A stretch of 64,000 bases of DNA from Streptomyces caniferus. Lineage in GTDB: Bacteria > Actinomycetota > Actinomycetes > Streptomycetales > Streptomycetaceae. The notes beneath the pieces are model-generated. The model saw only the letters and a list, made by a program, of their open reading frames with translations. It did no database searches and was not told the DNA's origin. Both the position numbers and the translations under genes were made by a program. Below, one piece after another: positions 45,496 through 53,859 of this stretch. Positions within the stretch are counted from its first letter, which is position 1. Each line of letters starts with the position of its first letter. The stretch covers positions 248,001 to 312,000 of the forward strand of contig NZ_BLIN01000003.1 in assembly GCF_009811555.1 (NCBI RefSeq), read 5' to 3'.

Positions 45496-47745
45496 CTACA
45501 GCAGGTGTTCGATCCTGATCGGCAGTTCCCTGGCGCGGTATCCGGTCGCGTGGAAGACGGCATTGGCGATGGCGGCCGCGGCGCCGACCATGCCGACTTC
45601 TCCGAGGCCCTTGACGCCCAGCGGATTCACGACCGTGTCCGTCACTTCCACGAACTCGACGGCGACGTCGGGGGCGTCCGCGTTGACCGGTACCAGGTAC
45701 TCCCCCAGGCTCGCGTTCGCCCAGCGGCCGTCGCGGGGATCGACCACGGTGCCCTCCAACAGCGCCTGGCCGATTCCCCAGAGCATGCCGCCCATGGCCT
45801 GGCTGTGGGCGGTCCTGGCATTGAGGATCCGGCCCGGGGCGAAGGCGCCGACCATCCGGCGCACGCGGACGATACCGAGGTCCGGGTCGACGGCGACCTC
45901 GGCGAACTGCGCGCCGAAGGTGGCGAGCCCGTACGGCACGTCCGGGGGCGGCGGGCTCCAGCTGCCGAGCGCGTCCATGTCCGTCATGAAGTGACGCTGC
46001 ATCAGGTCGCGGTAGGACTCACCGCTGGCGGGCCGGTCCCGGAGCTCCATCCGCCCGGCATGGACGACGACGGCGGCCGGGTCCGCCTGGTGCAGCGGGG
46101 AGTCGGGGTCGGCGATCGCCTGCTCGATCAGCTGGTCGCGGAGCGTGGTGGCCGCGGTGTGCACCGCCGCGCTGATCATGCCGGCACCTGCCGAGCCGAC
46201 CGTCGCCGCGACGTTCGGCAGGTCGGTGTCGCCGTACTCGAACCGGACGTTCTCCAGGGAGACCCCCAGGCCGTCGGCGGCGACCTGGGTCATCGCGGTG
46301 GCCGATCCGGTACCGAACTCCTGGGTGCCGCACTGCACCACGGCGGAGCCGTCGGCGTAGAGACGGGCCCGGGCCCGTTGCGGCTGCATGGGGAAGAACA
46401 CCGGGTAGCCGGCGGTGGCCATGCCCGTCCCGATGAGCCAGTTGCCGTCCCGCCGGGAGCGGGGTTCGGGGTTGCGGGACTGCCAGTCGAAACGGGCCGC
46501 GCCGCGGCGGTAGCACTCGTGGGCACCGTCGCTGGACCACGGGTGGCCGGTGTTGGGGTCGGACTCGGCGTGGTTGCGCAGCCGCAGTTGCACCGGGTCG
46601 ACGCCGATGCGGTACGCGAGCTCGTCCATCAGGCATTCCAGGGCGTACATGCCCGTGGTCTCGCCCGGCCCGCGGGTGAAGGTGGGCGTCATGGTGTTGC
46701 TGCGGACCAGCCGGTAGACACCCTCGTAGTTGGGGCAGGCGTAGGCCTGCGAGGCGATGCTGAGCGAGGGTTCGGCCCAGTCGTCGAAGGGCGAGGTCAG
46801 CGAGAGCTTGTGGTGCCGCAGGGCGGTGAGCCGGCCGTCGTCCGTGGCGCCGATCTCGAGGTGCTGCTCCTGCTCCTCGCGGTGGCCGCACGAGGTGAAC
46901 ATCTGCTCGCGGGTGAGTGCCAGCTTGACGGGGCGCCGCACATGGCGCGCGGCCATGGCGGCCAGGGTGACGTGCGGCCAGATCATGGCCTTGCAGCCGA
47001 ATCCCCCGCCGACGAACGGAGCATGGACCCGCACCTTCGACGGCGGGACGCCCAGCAGCGCCGCCACGGTGTTCTGACTCGCCACGATGCCCTGGGTGGC
47101 GTCGTAGAGGGTGAGCCGGTCGCCGTCCCAGACCGCCGTGGTGGCCGACGGCTCGATGGGATTGTGGTGGTTCGCCGCGAAGTGATACGTCGCTTCGAGT
47201 CGTTGGGTCGCGGCCTGGAAACCGGCCGCGACATCTCCGCGCACACTGCGTGCCGGGAGGAACCCCGCGAAGATCGCCTCGGGTTCGTAGGCCTGGTCCC
47301 GGCCCTCGTCGAGGGTGGTGGTGGAGGCGCTCCGCTCGTAGTGGGCATGGACCTGCCGGGCCGCGAACTGGGCGCGTTCGTACGAGTCGGCGATCACCAT
47401 GGCCACGGGTTGTCCGAAGTAGTGCACGGCCTCGTCCTGCATCGGGAAGAAGCTCTCCCCGGGGGCCGCGTGGCCGGCCAGGGAGGGAAGCAGGTGGGGC
47501 GGGCCGGCGATTTTCGGCAGGTTCCGGTGCGTCAGCACGGCGAGCACACCGTCCGCGTTCTCCGCTGCCCTGGTATCGATGTCGGTGATCCGTCCGCAGG
47601 CCGTCCGGGCGCCGACGAGCGCGGCGTACACGGTGCCGGGCGGGGTGTACTCCGCCGCGTAGCGGCCGCTTCCGGTGACCTTGGCGGGACCGTCGACGCG
47701 GGTGAGCGGCCGGCCGACGGCCGTGAGGGTGGCGCCGGTGGTCAT
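45496..47745 (-). CDS. molybdopterin-binding subunit of a xanthine dehydrogenase-family aldehyde oxidase
   Basis: 749 residues, the usual length of YagR/PaoC-type subunits; ATG at 47745 overlaps the FAD-subunit stop by four bases. N-terminal VGRPLTRVDGPAKVTGSGRYAAEY is the conserved entry; molybdenum cofactor loops include GGGFGCKAM, RGPGETTGMYALECLMDELA and GTQEFGTGSATAMTQVAAD; the catalytic glutamate is in VKGLGEVGMVG near the C-terminus. With the two smaller subunits it should form a cytosolic heterotrimer oxidising an aldehyde or N-heterocycle. The substrate cannot be told; PaoABC-type enzymes detoxify aromatic aldehydes. Confidence 0.92.
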   Translation of the reverse strand: MTTGATLTAVGRPLTRVDGPAKVTGSGRYAAEYTPPGTVYAALVGARTACGRITDIDTRAAENADGVLAVLTHRNLPKIAGPPHLLPSLAGHAAPGESFFPMQDEAVHYFGQPVAMVIADSYERAQFAARQVHAHYERSASTTTLDEGRDQAYEPEAIFAGFLPARSVRGDVAAGFQAATQRLEATYHFAANHHNPIEPSATTAVWDGDRLTLYDATQGIVASQNTVAALLGVPPSKVRVHAPFVGGGFGCKAMIWPHVTLAAMAARHVRRPVKLALTREQMFTSCGHREEQEQHLEIGATDDGRLTALRHHKLSLTSPFDDWAEPSLSIASQAYACPNYEGVYRLVRSNTMTPTFTRGPGETTGMYALECLMDELAYRIGVDPVQLRLRNHAESDPNTGHPWSSDGAHECYRRGAARFDWQSRNPEPRSRRDGNWLIGTGMATAGYPVFFPMQPQRARARLYADGSAVVQCGTQEFGTGSATAMTQVAADGLGVSLENVRFEYGDTDLPNVAATVGSAGAGMISAAVHTAATTLRDQLIEQAIADPDSPLHQADPAAVVVHAGRMELRDRPASGESYRDLMQRHFMTDMDALGSWSPPPPDVPYGLATFGAQFAEVAVDPDLGIVRVRRMVGAFAPGRILNARTAHSQAMGGMLWGIGQALLEGTVVDPRDGRWANASLGEYLVPVNADAPDVAVEFVEVTDTVVNPLGVKGLGEVGMVGAAAAIANAVFHATGYRARELPIRIEHLL

Positions 47746-48740
47746 GCTGTTCCGCCTCCTCGTGCGGCAACGGTCTGCAGGGCACGGATCACCGTCCGCC
47801 GGGCGAGTTCCGCCTTGAACGCGTTCATCGGGCGGGTGACGGCGGGGGCGAGCTCCGCGGCCGCGGCCCGTGCGAACACGTCCTCATCGGCACGCTGCCC
47901 GACGAGGGCCTCCTCGGCCCGGCGGGCGCGCCACGGCTTGGTCGCCACGCCGCCGAGGGCGAGCCGGACCTCACGGATCACCCCGTCCTCCAGTGCCAGC
48001 GCCGCCGCTGCCGAGGCGAGCGCGAACTCGTAGGACTCCCGGTCGCGCACCTTGAGGTAGAGCGATCCGCGCGCCACGGGAGCCGGGGGCACCTCGATCG
48101 CGGTGATCAGTTCACCGGGGGTGAGGGGGTGCTCCCGCTCGGGTGTGTCGCCCGGGAGCAGGAAGAAGTCGTCGACCGGGATGCTGCGGGAGCCATGGGC
48201 GCCCTCCACGTGCACGACGGCGTCCAGGGCGACGAGCGCGACGGCCATGTCCGAGGGGTGGGTGGCAATACAGTGCTCGCTGGTGCCGAGGATCGCATGA
48301 CCGCGGTGGACGCCCTCCAGGGCGGAACAGCCGCTGCCGGGAACGCGTTTGTTGCAGGCGGATTCGGTGTCGCGGTAGTAGGCGCAGCGCACGCGCTGCA
48401 TGAGATTCCCGCCCATGGAGGCCATGTTCCGCAGTTGGGCGGAGGCCCCGAGAAGCAGCGCCTGGGAGAGCATCGGGAAGCGCTCCACGACGGCCCGCGC
48501 CTCCGCGACCTCGCTCATCCTGGCCAGCGCGCCGATGACCAGTCCCCCGTCGGACCGGTTCTCGATCCCGGCCAGGGGCAGCCGGTTGATGTCGACCAGG
48601 CGATGGGGCCGCAGCACGTCCAGCCGGAGCAGGTCGACTTCCGTGGTGCCGCCTGCCAGGTAGGAGCTCCCGGGGTCGCTGGTCACCGCCGCGACCGCTT
48701 CGGTCACCTCCGTCGCGCGGGTGTAGCTGATGGCACGCAC
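47742..48740 (-). CDS. FAD-binding subunit of the molybdenum hydroxylase
   Basis: 332 residues; GTG at 48740, one base after the iron-sulfur subunit stop. FAD motifs are YLAGGTTEVDLLRLDV and SMGGNLMQRVRCAYYRD. The latter continues into a cysteine-bearing segment (ACNKRVPGSGCSALEG), a hallmark of PaoB/YagS-type FAD subunits, which carry an extra [4Fe-4S] cluster. Its stop overlaps the large subunit start. Confidence 0.92.
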   Translation of the reverse strand: MRAISYTRATEVTEAVAAVTSDPGSSYLAGGTTEVDLLRLDVLRPHRLVDINRLPLAGIENRSDGGLVIGALARMSEVAEARAVVERFPMLSQALLLGASAQLRNMASMGGNLMQRVRCAYYRDTESACNKRVPGSGCSALEGVHRGHAILGTSEHCIATHPSDMAVALVALDAVVHVEGAHGSRSIPVDDFFLLPGDTPEREHPLTPGELITAIEVPPAPVARGSLYLKVRDRESYEFALASAAAALALEDGVIREVRLALGGVATKPWRARRAEEALVGQRADEDVFARAAAAELAPAVTRPMNAFKAELARRTVIRALQTVAARGGGTA

Positions 48741-48741
48741 G

Positions 48742-49287
48742 TCACTGTCCTGCCTTCCGGTCGCGCACTTCGCGGATGGCGGAGCGGATATGGGGATAGG
48801 CGGCGCACCGGCAGATGTTGCCGCTCATCCACTCGGCGATCTCACTGTCGGAGCGGGCGTGTCCCTCGTCCAGGAGAGCGACAGCCGACATGATCTGCCC
48901 GGGGGTGCAGTACCCGCACTGGAAGGCGTCGTGCTCCAGGAACGCGCGTTGCATCGGATGCAGTTCGTCGCCCTCGGCGAGACCTTCGACGGTGGTCACG
49001 TCCCGGCCCTCGCAGGTCACGGCCAGGGTGAGACAGGCCAGTACCCTGCGCCCGTCGACCCAGACCGTGCACGCCCCGCAGGTTCCCTGGTCACAGCCCT
49101 TTTTGGAACCGGTGAGAGCCATGTGCTCACGCAGGGCGTCCAGCAGGCTCACCCGGGGTTCCAGATCCAGAACGTGCGAGACGCCGTTGACGACGAGGTC
49201 CACTTCCACGCTGTCGGGCCCTCGCGTTTCCATGGCCGAGGACGGGGCCACGGATATGGACGCGCCTTTGTCTGCCACGACACTCAC
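48742..49287 (-). CDS. [2Fe-2S] subunit of the molybdenum hydroxylase
   Basis: 181 residues, first gene of the operon. The plant-ferredoxin-type cluster uses Cys65, Cys70, Cys73 and Cys85 (GCDQGTCGACTV ... AC); the second, helical cluster uses Cys124, Cys127, Cys159 and Cys161 (CGYCTPGQI ... NICRC). There is no twin-arginine signal, unlike E. coli PaoA, so the enzyme should stay in the cytosol. Divergent from the Rrf2 regulator. Confidence 0.93.
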   Translation of the reverse strand: MSVVADKGASISVAPSSAMETRGPDSVEVDLVVNGVSHVLDLEPRVSLLDALREHMALTGSKKGCDQGTCGACTVWVDGRRVLACLTLAVTCEGRDVTTVEGLAEGDELHPMQRAFLEHDAFQCGYCTPGQIMSAVALLDEGHARSDSEIAEWMSGNICRCAAYPHIRSAIREVRDRKAGQ

Positions 49288-49319
49288 CTCGGAGTCGATG
49301 CCGTACGTCGAGCCTCCGT

Positions 49320-49351
49320 CCCCTCGTCCGGGCTCGCAACCGGACGAGGGG
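49320..49351. promoter_or_regulatory. perfect 12-bp inverted repeat between oxidase operon and rrf2
   Basis: CCCCTCGTCCGG and its exact complement are separated by 8 bases, in the 134-base divergent region. No gene ends here, so a terminator is not needed; an operator or a 5'-UTR hairpin of the oxidase operon is more likely. Confidence 0.5.
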
Positions 49352-49408
49352 TGTGCCGAGCGAGCGGGCCGGGGTGCACCCGGAGCTTCCGGGCCCTGCC
49401 CCTTACGG

Positions 49409-49414
49409 GATAAT
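49409..49414 (+). promoter_or_regulatory. -10 element GATAAT of a probable leaderless rrf2 promoter
   Basis: GATAAT ends eight bases before the ATG at 49422. A transcription start 7 bases downstream would fall at or next to the A of the start codon, giving a leaderless mRNA. Confidence 0.45.
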
Positions 49415-49421
49415 GCGGAGC

Positions 49422-49880
49422 ATGCGGATCTCAGCCAGAGCGGACTATGCCGTGCGGGCGGCGCTGCAACTCGCCACCGCCCGGGAGGCGGGGCCGCTCA
49501 AGGCGGAGGCCATCGCCCACGCCCAGGACATTCCGCATAAATTCCTCGAAGGCATCCTGAACGACATGCGCCGGGGCGGGCTCGTCCACAGCCAGCGCGG
49601 CGGCAACGGCGGCTACCGGCTGGCCAAGCCCGCGGAGGAGATCAGCATCGCGGATGTCATCCGCGTCGTGGACGGCCCGCTGGTATCGGTACGCGGCGTC
49701 CGCCCGCCGGAGTTGTCCTACACCGGCCCCGCCGAGTCGCTGCTCCCGCTCTGGGTCGCCCTGCGGGCCAACGTCCGTCAGATCCTCGACGGCGTATCGC
49801 TGGCCGATGTCGCCTCGGCCGAGCTGCCGGCCCCGGTGTCCGCACTGACCGAGGACCCCGCCTCCTGGGCCAATCCGTAG
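49422..49880 (+). CDS. Rrf2-family regulator without cluster cysteines
   Basis: 152 residues from ATG 49422 (a further in-frame ATG is at 49413). MRISARADYAVRAALQLA is the standard Rrf2 opening; HKFLEGILNDMRRGGLVHSQRGGNGGYRLAKPAEEI forms the winged helix. The region where IscR, NsrR and RsrR have three cysteines reads SVRGVRPPELSYTGPAESLLP and contains none, as in CymR-type members that respond to other signals. It is the likely regulator of the divergent molybdenum oxidase operon. Confidence 0.88.
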   Translation: MRISARADYAVRAALQLATAREAGPLKAEAIAHAQDIPHKFLEGILNDMRRGGLVHSQRGGNGGYRLAKPAEEISIADVIRVVDGPLVSVRGVRPPELSYTGPAESLLPLWVALRANVRQILDGVSLADVASAELPAPVSALTEDPASWANP

Positions 49881-50186
49881 GACGTGTGCGGACACACCCC
49901 GGCGCCACGACGAAGCGTGCGGCTCGGCGGGTAGCGGTCCCGTACTTCCGGAGAGCGCCGCGACCTAGCGGTCCGGATGCCAAGACCGGCTTGTCCATCC
50001 CTTGAACGCCCCTTGATCCGCCCGCAGTCCGGACGCATCCTCTTTCCTATCAATCCAGTGGGAAAACTGGGGAAGCCGGAGGCGGGTGAAGTGGGCGTGC
50101 GGATTCCGGTGGGTTGCGTTCCTCCGGGCGGCGGCCCGCTCTCCCTGCGCGTGCCGGAGACACCCGACAGGACGGTGAACGGCGCA
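49881..50186. other. 306-base intergenic region with a small dyad
   Basis: No convincing ORF. CCAGT-N6-ACTGG (50055-50070) is the only notable dyad, about 117 bases before the flavin monooxygenase start, next to the relatively AT-rich TTTCCTATCAAT; this is the likely promoter zone. I found no riboswitch-like fold. Confidence 0.35.
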
Positions 50187-51464
50187 ATGCCGAGGAAATC
50201 CGCAGCACGGCCCGCCCGTACGGAGGACCGCACAGAGGTCGACCCCCTTGCCGACGAGGGAATCCGGCTCCGGGTGACCCGGGAGGTCGCGGACGATCTC
50301 GCCGTCGACGCCCTCAGCCGCGACCGCGCGGGCAAGCCTCCGTTCGACGAGGTCGCCCGGCTGCGCGAGGCGGGGCTGCCCGCGCTGCTGGCACCGCCCG
50401 GCGCTGCTCGGCGCGGCACCGACTGGCGCACCGCCTGCGCCGTCATCCGGGAGATCGCGGCGGCGGACGGCTCCATCGGTGAACTGCTGGGCCGGCACTA
50501 TGCGTTGTCGTGGAGCGCACGGTTCTTCAGCACCCCGGAAAGGGCCGACGCTCTCGAACTCCGGGCGGCGGCCGGGCAGTGGCTCTGGGGCGGGTGCACC
50601 GATGTCCCGGACGCGGAGCCGACGGCGGGTCCCGACCTGACGCTCACCCCGGTCGACGGCGGATACCTGCTCCACGGGTACAAGACGCTCGCGGCGGGCG
50701 TCCAGGTCGCCGACCGGCTGGTGCTCGGCGCGGTATGCGCCGACAGCGGTGAGTCGGTGATCGTATGTGTCGACCCGTCCCGCCCGGGGGTGTCGGCCGA
50801 TACCGAGCACGACCGCCTCGGCCAGCGGCTCGCCGGCGCCGGCGGTATCGGCTTCGACGGCGTCGCCCTGACCGCCGACGAGGTGCTCGGCGCGGTCCCC
50901 CGCGACGAGCACGCCGTCTCCCCCTTCGCCACGCTCGCCCCGCTGGCGATGCGGCTCGCCCTCGTCCACGTCGGTCTGGGGACCGCCGAAGGTGCGCTGG
51001 CCGAGGCACGGGACCTCAACCGGGCCGCCCCGCGCGGCCGGACGGCGCCGGGCCCGGACGAGGGCACGTACCCGGACCGGCCGGGCGCGGATCCCTACCT
51101 CCTTCTCGCGTACGGGGAACTGGTGACGGCCGCCCACACCGCAGCGGCGGTGGTCGAGTCGGCGACCGAGGCGCTGGCACGGGGTCTTCTCGCGGGGCAG
51201 GAGCTCGGGGTGGACGAGCGCGCGGACATCGCGGTCCTCGTCGCCGCGGCCGAGGCCGTCACCGGCAGGGCGGCGATGGACATCACCACCCGCGTCCTGG
51301 AACTCACCCAGGGCGCCGGCTCCCCGGCCGGTGCCCTGGGATTCGACAGGTTCTGGCGCAACGCACGCATCCTGACGGCGCGGGCCTCCGCCACCCACAG
51401 CCTCCGCGACATCGGCGACCACTATCTCAACGGCACGCACCCCGCCCTGACCTTGCATGCCTGA
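50187..51464 (+). CDS. acyl-CoA dehydrogenase-like flavin monooxygenase (DszC/SfnB type)
   Basis: 425 residues from ATG 50187 (ribosome binding site weak; a longer upstream reading is non-conserved). The N-terminal helices (FDEVARLREAGLPALLAPPGAARRGTDWRTACAVIREIAAADGSIGELLGRHYAL) and central sheet (WGGCTDVPDAE, GYLLHGYKTLAAGVQVAD) are those of the group D flavin monooxygenases SfnB, DszC and related dibenzothiophene or sulfone oxidases. It would use FMNH2 from a separate reductase; no reductase is next to it. A role in assimilating organosulfur compounds is plausible. Confidence 0.82.
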   Translation: MPRKSAARPARTEDRTEVDPLADEGIRLRVTREVADDLAVDALSRDRAGKPPFDEVARLREAGLPALLAPPGAARRGTDWRTACAVIREIAAADGSIGELLGRHYALSWSARFFSTPERADALELRAAAGQWLWGGCTDVPDAEPTAGPDLTLTPVDGGYLLHGYKTLAAGVQVADRLVLGAVCADSGESVIVCVDPSRPGVSADTEHDRLGQRLAGAGGIGFDGVALTADEVLGAVPRDEHAVSPFATLAPLAMRLALVHVGLGTAEGALAEARDLNRAAPRGRTAPGPDEGTYPDRPGADPYLLLAYGELVTAAHTAAAVVESATEALARGLLAGQELGVDERADIAVLVAAAEAVTGRAAMDITTRVLELTQGAGSPAGALGFDRFWRNARILTARASATHSLRDIGDHYLNGTHPALTLHA

Positions 51465-51651
51465 CACCGCTGCCGCCCGCCGGGCGGAGGCCGCGGTTCC
51501 GTGCCGCGCCACGGGACCGCGCCGCCGCGGTGCGGAGGTGATTCGCCGGGACGGTCGGCGCAGCTTCGAACGGTTCCGCCCCGGGGGCTGCTACATCTCG
51601 TGTGTGCCTCCCGGAGCGGGGGCAGCCCGGTCGGTCCTGTGAGGTGGCGCC

Positions 51652-52170
51652 TTGTCCGTAATTCGCAACGATTCCCTGCCACCGCCCAGACGGGGGGAGC
51701 CCCTGCAGCGGTTGCTGTTCGGCGGGGTCTACGGATCGGTGCTCGCCAGCGCGCTGGCGGCCGCGCTGGGCCATGAAGGCACACCGGCCGATCCCGGGTA
51801 CGACGCGTTGTGGGTGGCGCTGTCGGCCGTGGCGTCGGCCGCGGCGCACGGCTACGCCCACTCCATCGCGCACCGGACGGACGAGGACACCCAGGTCACC
51901 GCCGGCGCCGTGCGTTCGATGCTGACCGAATGGCCGCTGGTGGCCGCGATGGTGCCGACGATCGCGGTGCTGCTCGGCGCCCAGGCGAAGTGGTGGGGCG
52001 AGGCGAGCGCGATCGACGTCGCCCTGGGCTTCAATATGGTGGCGCTGTTCGGCTGGGGGGTGTGGGCGGCCCGGGTGGCGGGCCGGGGCTGGACGGGTTC
52101 CTTCCGGGTCGGTGGCGTGGATGTGCTGATCGGGCTGTTCATCGTGGTGGCGAACGTCTTGAGCAAGTAG
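51652..52170 (+). CDS. membrane protein of unknown function
   Basis: 172 residues from a TTG at 51652 with GAGGTGG upstream. Four or five hydrophobic segments (about 22-40, 52-72, 93-108, 122-140, 155-170) and a His-containing loop AHGYAHSIAHRTDED between the second and third. I recognise no family. It converges on the graspetide locus but is not part of it. Confidence 0.7.
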   Translation: MSVIRNDSLPPPRRGEPLQRLLFGGVYGSVLASALAAALGHEGTPADPGYDALWVALSAVASAAAHGYAHSIAHRTDEDTQVTAGAVRSMLTEWPLVAAMVPTIAVLLGAQAKWWGEASAIDVALGFNMVALFGWGVWAARVAGRGWTGSFRVGGVDVLIGLFIVVANVLSK

Positions 52171-52266
52171 CGGGCAGGGGACGGCGATGGGTGCCCGGAG
52201 CGCGCCGTACTGGAGCGTCGGCGCGCCGGGACCACGGGACGCGAGGAAGCGACGCGGGCGCGGCAT

Positions 52267-52286
52267 CGCGGGACCGTGGTCCCGCG
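52267..52286 (-). terminator. terminator after tgmB
   Basis: CGCGGGACC-GT-GGTCCCGCG is a near-perfect 20-base palindrome beginning 20 bases past the tgmB stop; its right arm also pairs with an 11-base stretch at 52227-52237, allowing an alternative longer stem. Confidence 0.55.
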
Positions 52287-52305
52287 GCCGGCCGCCGCTC
52301 CGGGG

Positions 52306-53235
52306 TCAGGTGAGGGATTCCACCGCCAGCCAGGTGGCGATGGCCTGCGCAATGGGCTGGTCGGTCTCCAACTGGACGAAGCCGAACTGGCCGCCCTGGT
52401 TGCATTCGAGGAACCACCATGCCCCGTCGGGGTCCTCGGCGAAGTCAAAGGCACCATAGGCAAGTCGGGCGGTGTTCATATAGCTGCTCACCGCCCGTTC
52501 GACGGAGTCCGGCACCTCGGCAGGTTCCCAGGTGCCGTGCTGGGTGAAACGGCTGTCCACCTCTTCGGGGTCGGCCTTCTTGCGGGCGGCGAAGAGATGC
52601 TCGCCGACGCAGGTCAGTCGGATGTCGGCCTCCTTGCGGATGTGCTGCTGGAGCAGGGTCGGGCCGGCCGCGACCCCGCTGAAGTCCGCGTCCGGGCTGA
52701 TGCGCGTGGTGGGCAGCACCAGGGGCGGGTCGCCGGGGTGTTTTCCGCTGACCGATTTCACCACGAGGTCCTGGTGGACGGCGGCGAACTGCCGGGCGAC
52801 GGCCGGGAACGTGGTGATCAATGTGGGGGGTACGAGGAAGCCGCTGTGGTGGGCGATATGGAGCTGCCACGGCTTGTTGCGTGCCTGCACGGACGCCACG
52901 GGATGGTTCATCCAGCGCGCCGGGGTGCAGGCGAGCATGCCGTACAGCGCCTGTTCGGACTCGGCCGTGATCCAGGCGGACTGTTCCGGGGCGCGCGCCC
53001 CGGGGGTGCCGGGGCGGCGGACCCATACCGAGCGCAGACTGCTGAGGCTCACCATGCGTTCGCCCGCTTTGAGATATCCGTGGAAGTCGTTGCCGGCGTA
53101 CTCGGCCGACAGGGCGACTTTCCCCGGCAGGTCGGCGGGGTCGAGGCGGACGAGCGGGACCCCGAGGTCCTGCAGCGTCGACACCACGATGTCCGCCGTC
53201 AAATCTTCCTCGCAGGTGAGGACCAGGACGGTCAT
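52306..53235 (-). CDS. tgmB: ATP-grasp graspetide synthetase (TgmB, GRASP_SAV_5884-like)
   Basis: 309 residues; ATG at 53235, eight bases after the precursor stop. The N-terminal pre-ATP-grasp domain starts MTVLVLTCEEDLTADIVVSTL; later segments include WMNHPVASVQARNKPWQLHIA, the ATP-binding lysine strand DLVVKSVSGKHPG, and the C-terminal metal/ATP region GAFDFAEDPDGAWWFLECN with QGGQFGFVQ, as in ATP-grasp peptide maturases (MvdC/MvdD, TgmB). Such enzymes join Thr, Ser or Lys side chains of a precursor to Asp/Glu side chains, giving omega-ester or amide macrocycles. Its substrate is almost certainly the adjacent TgmA. Confidence 0.9.
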   Translation of the reverse strand: MTVLVLTCEEDLTADIVVSTLQDLGVPLVRLDPADLPGKVALSAEYAGNDFHGYLKAGERMVSLSSLRSVWVRRPGTPGARAPEQSAWITAESEQALYGMLACTPARWMNHPVASVQARNKPWQLHIAHHSGFLVPPTLITTFPAVARQFAAVHQDLVVKSVSGKHPGDPPLVLPTTRISPDADFSGVAAGPTLLQQHIRKEADIRLTCVGEHLFAARKKADPEEVDSRFTQHGTWEPAEVPDSVERAVSSYMNTARLAYGAFDFAEDPDGAWWFLECNQGGQFGFVQLETDQPIAQAIATWLAVESLT

Positions 53236-53243
53236 TTCGGCGC

Positions 53244-53435
53244 TCAGTCGTCGAAGTGGGTCTTGGAACCAGCGGTGGAAGCGGTGGTTCCGGTTGCCAG
53301 CAGCACCGCCCGGCTACAGGTGGCCGGGCGGCCGTCCGGGAGGACGTTGAGTTGCCGTGTGGCGTCATAGCTGTAGGGGGTGGTGGTCGGTGATTTCACC
53401 GCCGGACGGGCGTAGCTCAACGCAAACGGTCGCAT
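53244..53435 (-). CDS. tgmA: TgmA, ATP-grasp-modified RiPP precursor (graspetide)
   Basis: 63 residues; ATG at 53435 with AAGGAG six bases upstream. The leader carries the two motifs of the GRASP-target family: PFALSYARP at 3-11, and YSYDATRQLNVLPDGRPA at 21-38. The core is the C-terminal TGTTASTAGSKTHFDD (48-63), with nucleophiles Thr48, Thr50, Thr51, Ser53, Thr54, Ser57, Lys58 and Thr59, and only two acceptors, Asp62 and Asp63, so at most two cross-links. Cys40 lies between leader and core. Missing from usual gene calls because of its length. Confidence 0.9.
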   Translation of the reverse strand: MRPFALSYARPAVKSPTTTPYSYDATRQLNVLPDGRPATCSRAVLLATGTTASTAGSKTHFDD

Positions 53436-53472
53436 ACCTTCTCCTTCGAAGCCCGGTTTCTGAGCCCTTGGT

Positions 53473-53496
53473 ACGGGGCACACTTGTGGGCCCCGT
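53473..53496. promoter_or_regulatory. hairpin in the leader region of tgmA
   Basis: ACGGGG/CCCCGT flanks an inner CACA/TGTG pairing with a two-base bulge, 38-61 bases before the tgmA start. It could be an operator or an attenuator. The whole stretch 53436-53859 (424 bases) upstream of tgmA is otherwise empty of credible genes and AT-richer than the surroundings. Confidence 0.4.
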
Positions 53497-53859
53497 TTGA
53501 TGACTCTGCACGGAAGACGCGACAATCTGGTCAGTAAGTTGCCTCTTTTGCTCGGTTCCGGCGATTCTCTTGACGGAAAAGCGACGATCGCGTAATCGCC
53601 GGCCTTGCCAAGTACCGCCGTCGAGGCATGCCCTGACGGCCCGTTCGGGCAGGGGCGCACACGGATTCCCCCACCCGGAAGAAGACTTCCCCGTGCGGGA
53701 CTTGGGCACGCGGAAGAGCCCCGGCACGGCGATCCGGCGGCGGAACCGCGCGCCGGATCGTGCGCGCCTCTCCCTACGCCTGTGCCCTGTGGACGACTGA
53801 CGGGACGTGTGCGGAGAGGGGTGCCGTGCGGGGCTGCTGTTGCGCGCTTGCGCGGGCCG

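Noticed and set aside
45388..48033. An 881-codon plus-strand open frame over the molybdenum oxidase genes
   Set aside because: It has no family motifs and mirrors two well-defined minus-strand subunits; a shadow frame typical of GC-rich DNA.
49881..50186. A riboswitch before the organosulfur monooxygenase
   Set aside because: Only a 5-bp dyad is visible; no multi-helix fold or known conserved core was recognised.
53365..53727. A 120-codon minus-strand frame upstream of and overlapping tgmA
   Set aside because: It has no ribosome binding site or recognisable motif and overlaps tgmA in another frame; tgmA itself has clear family motifs.
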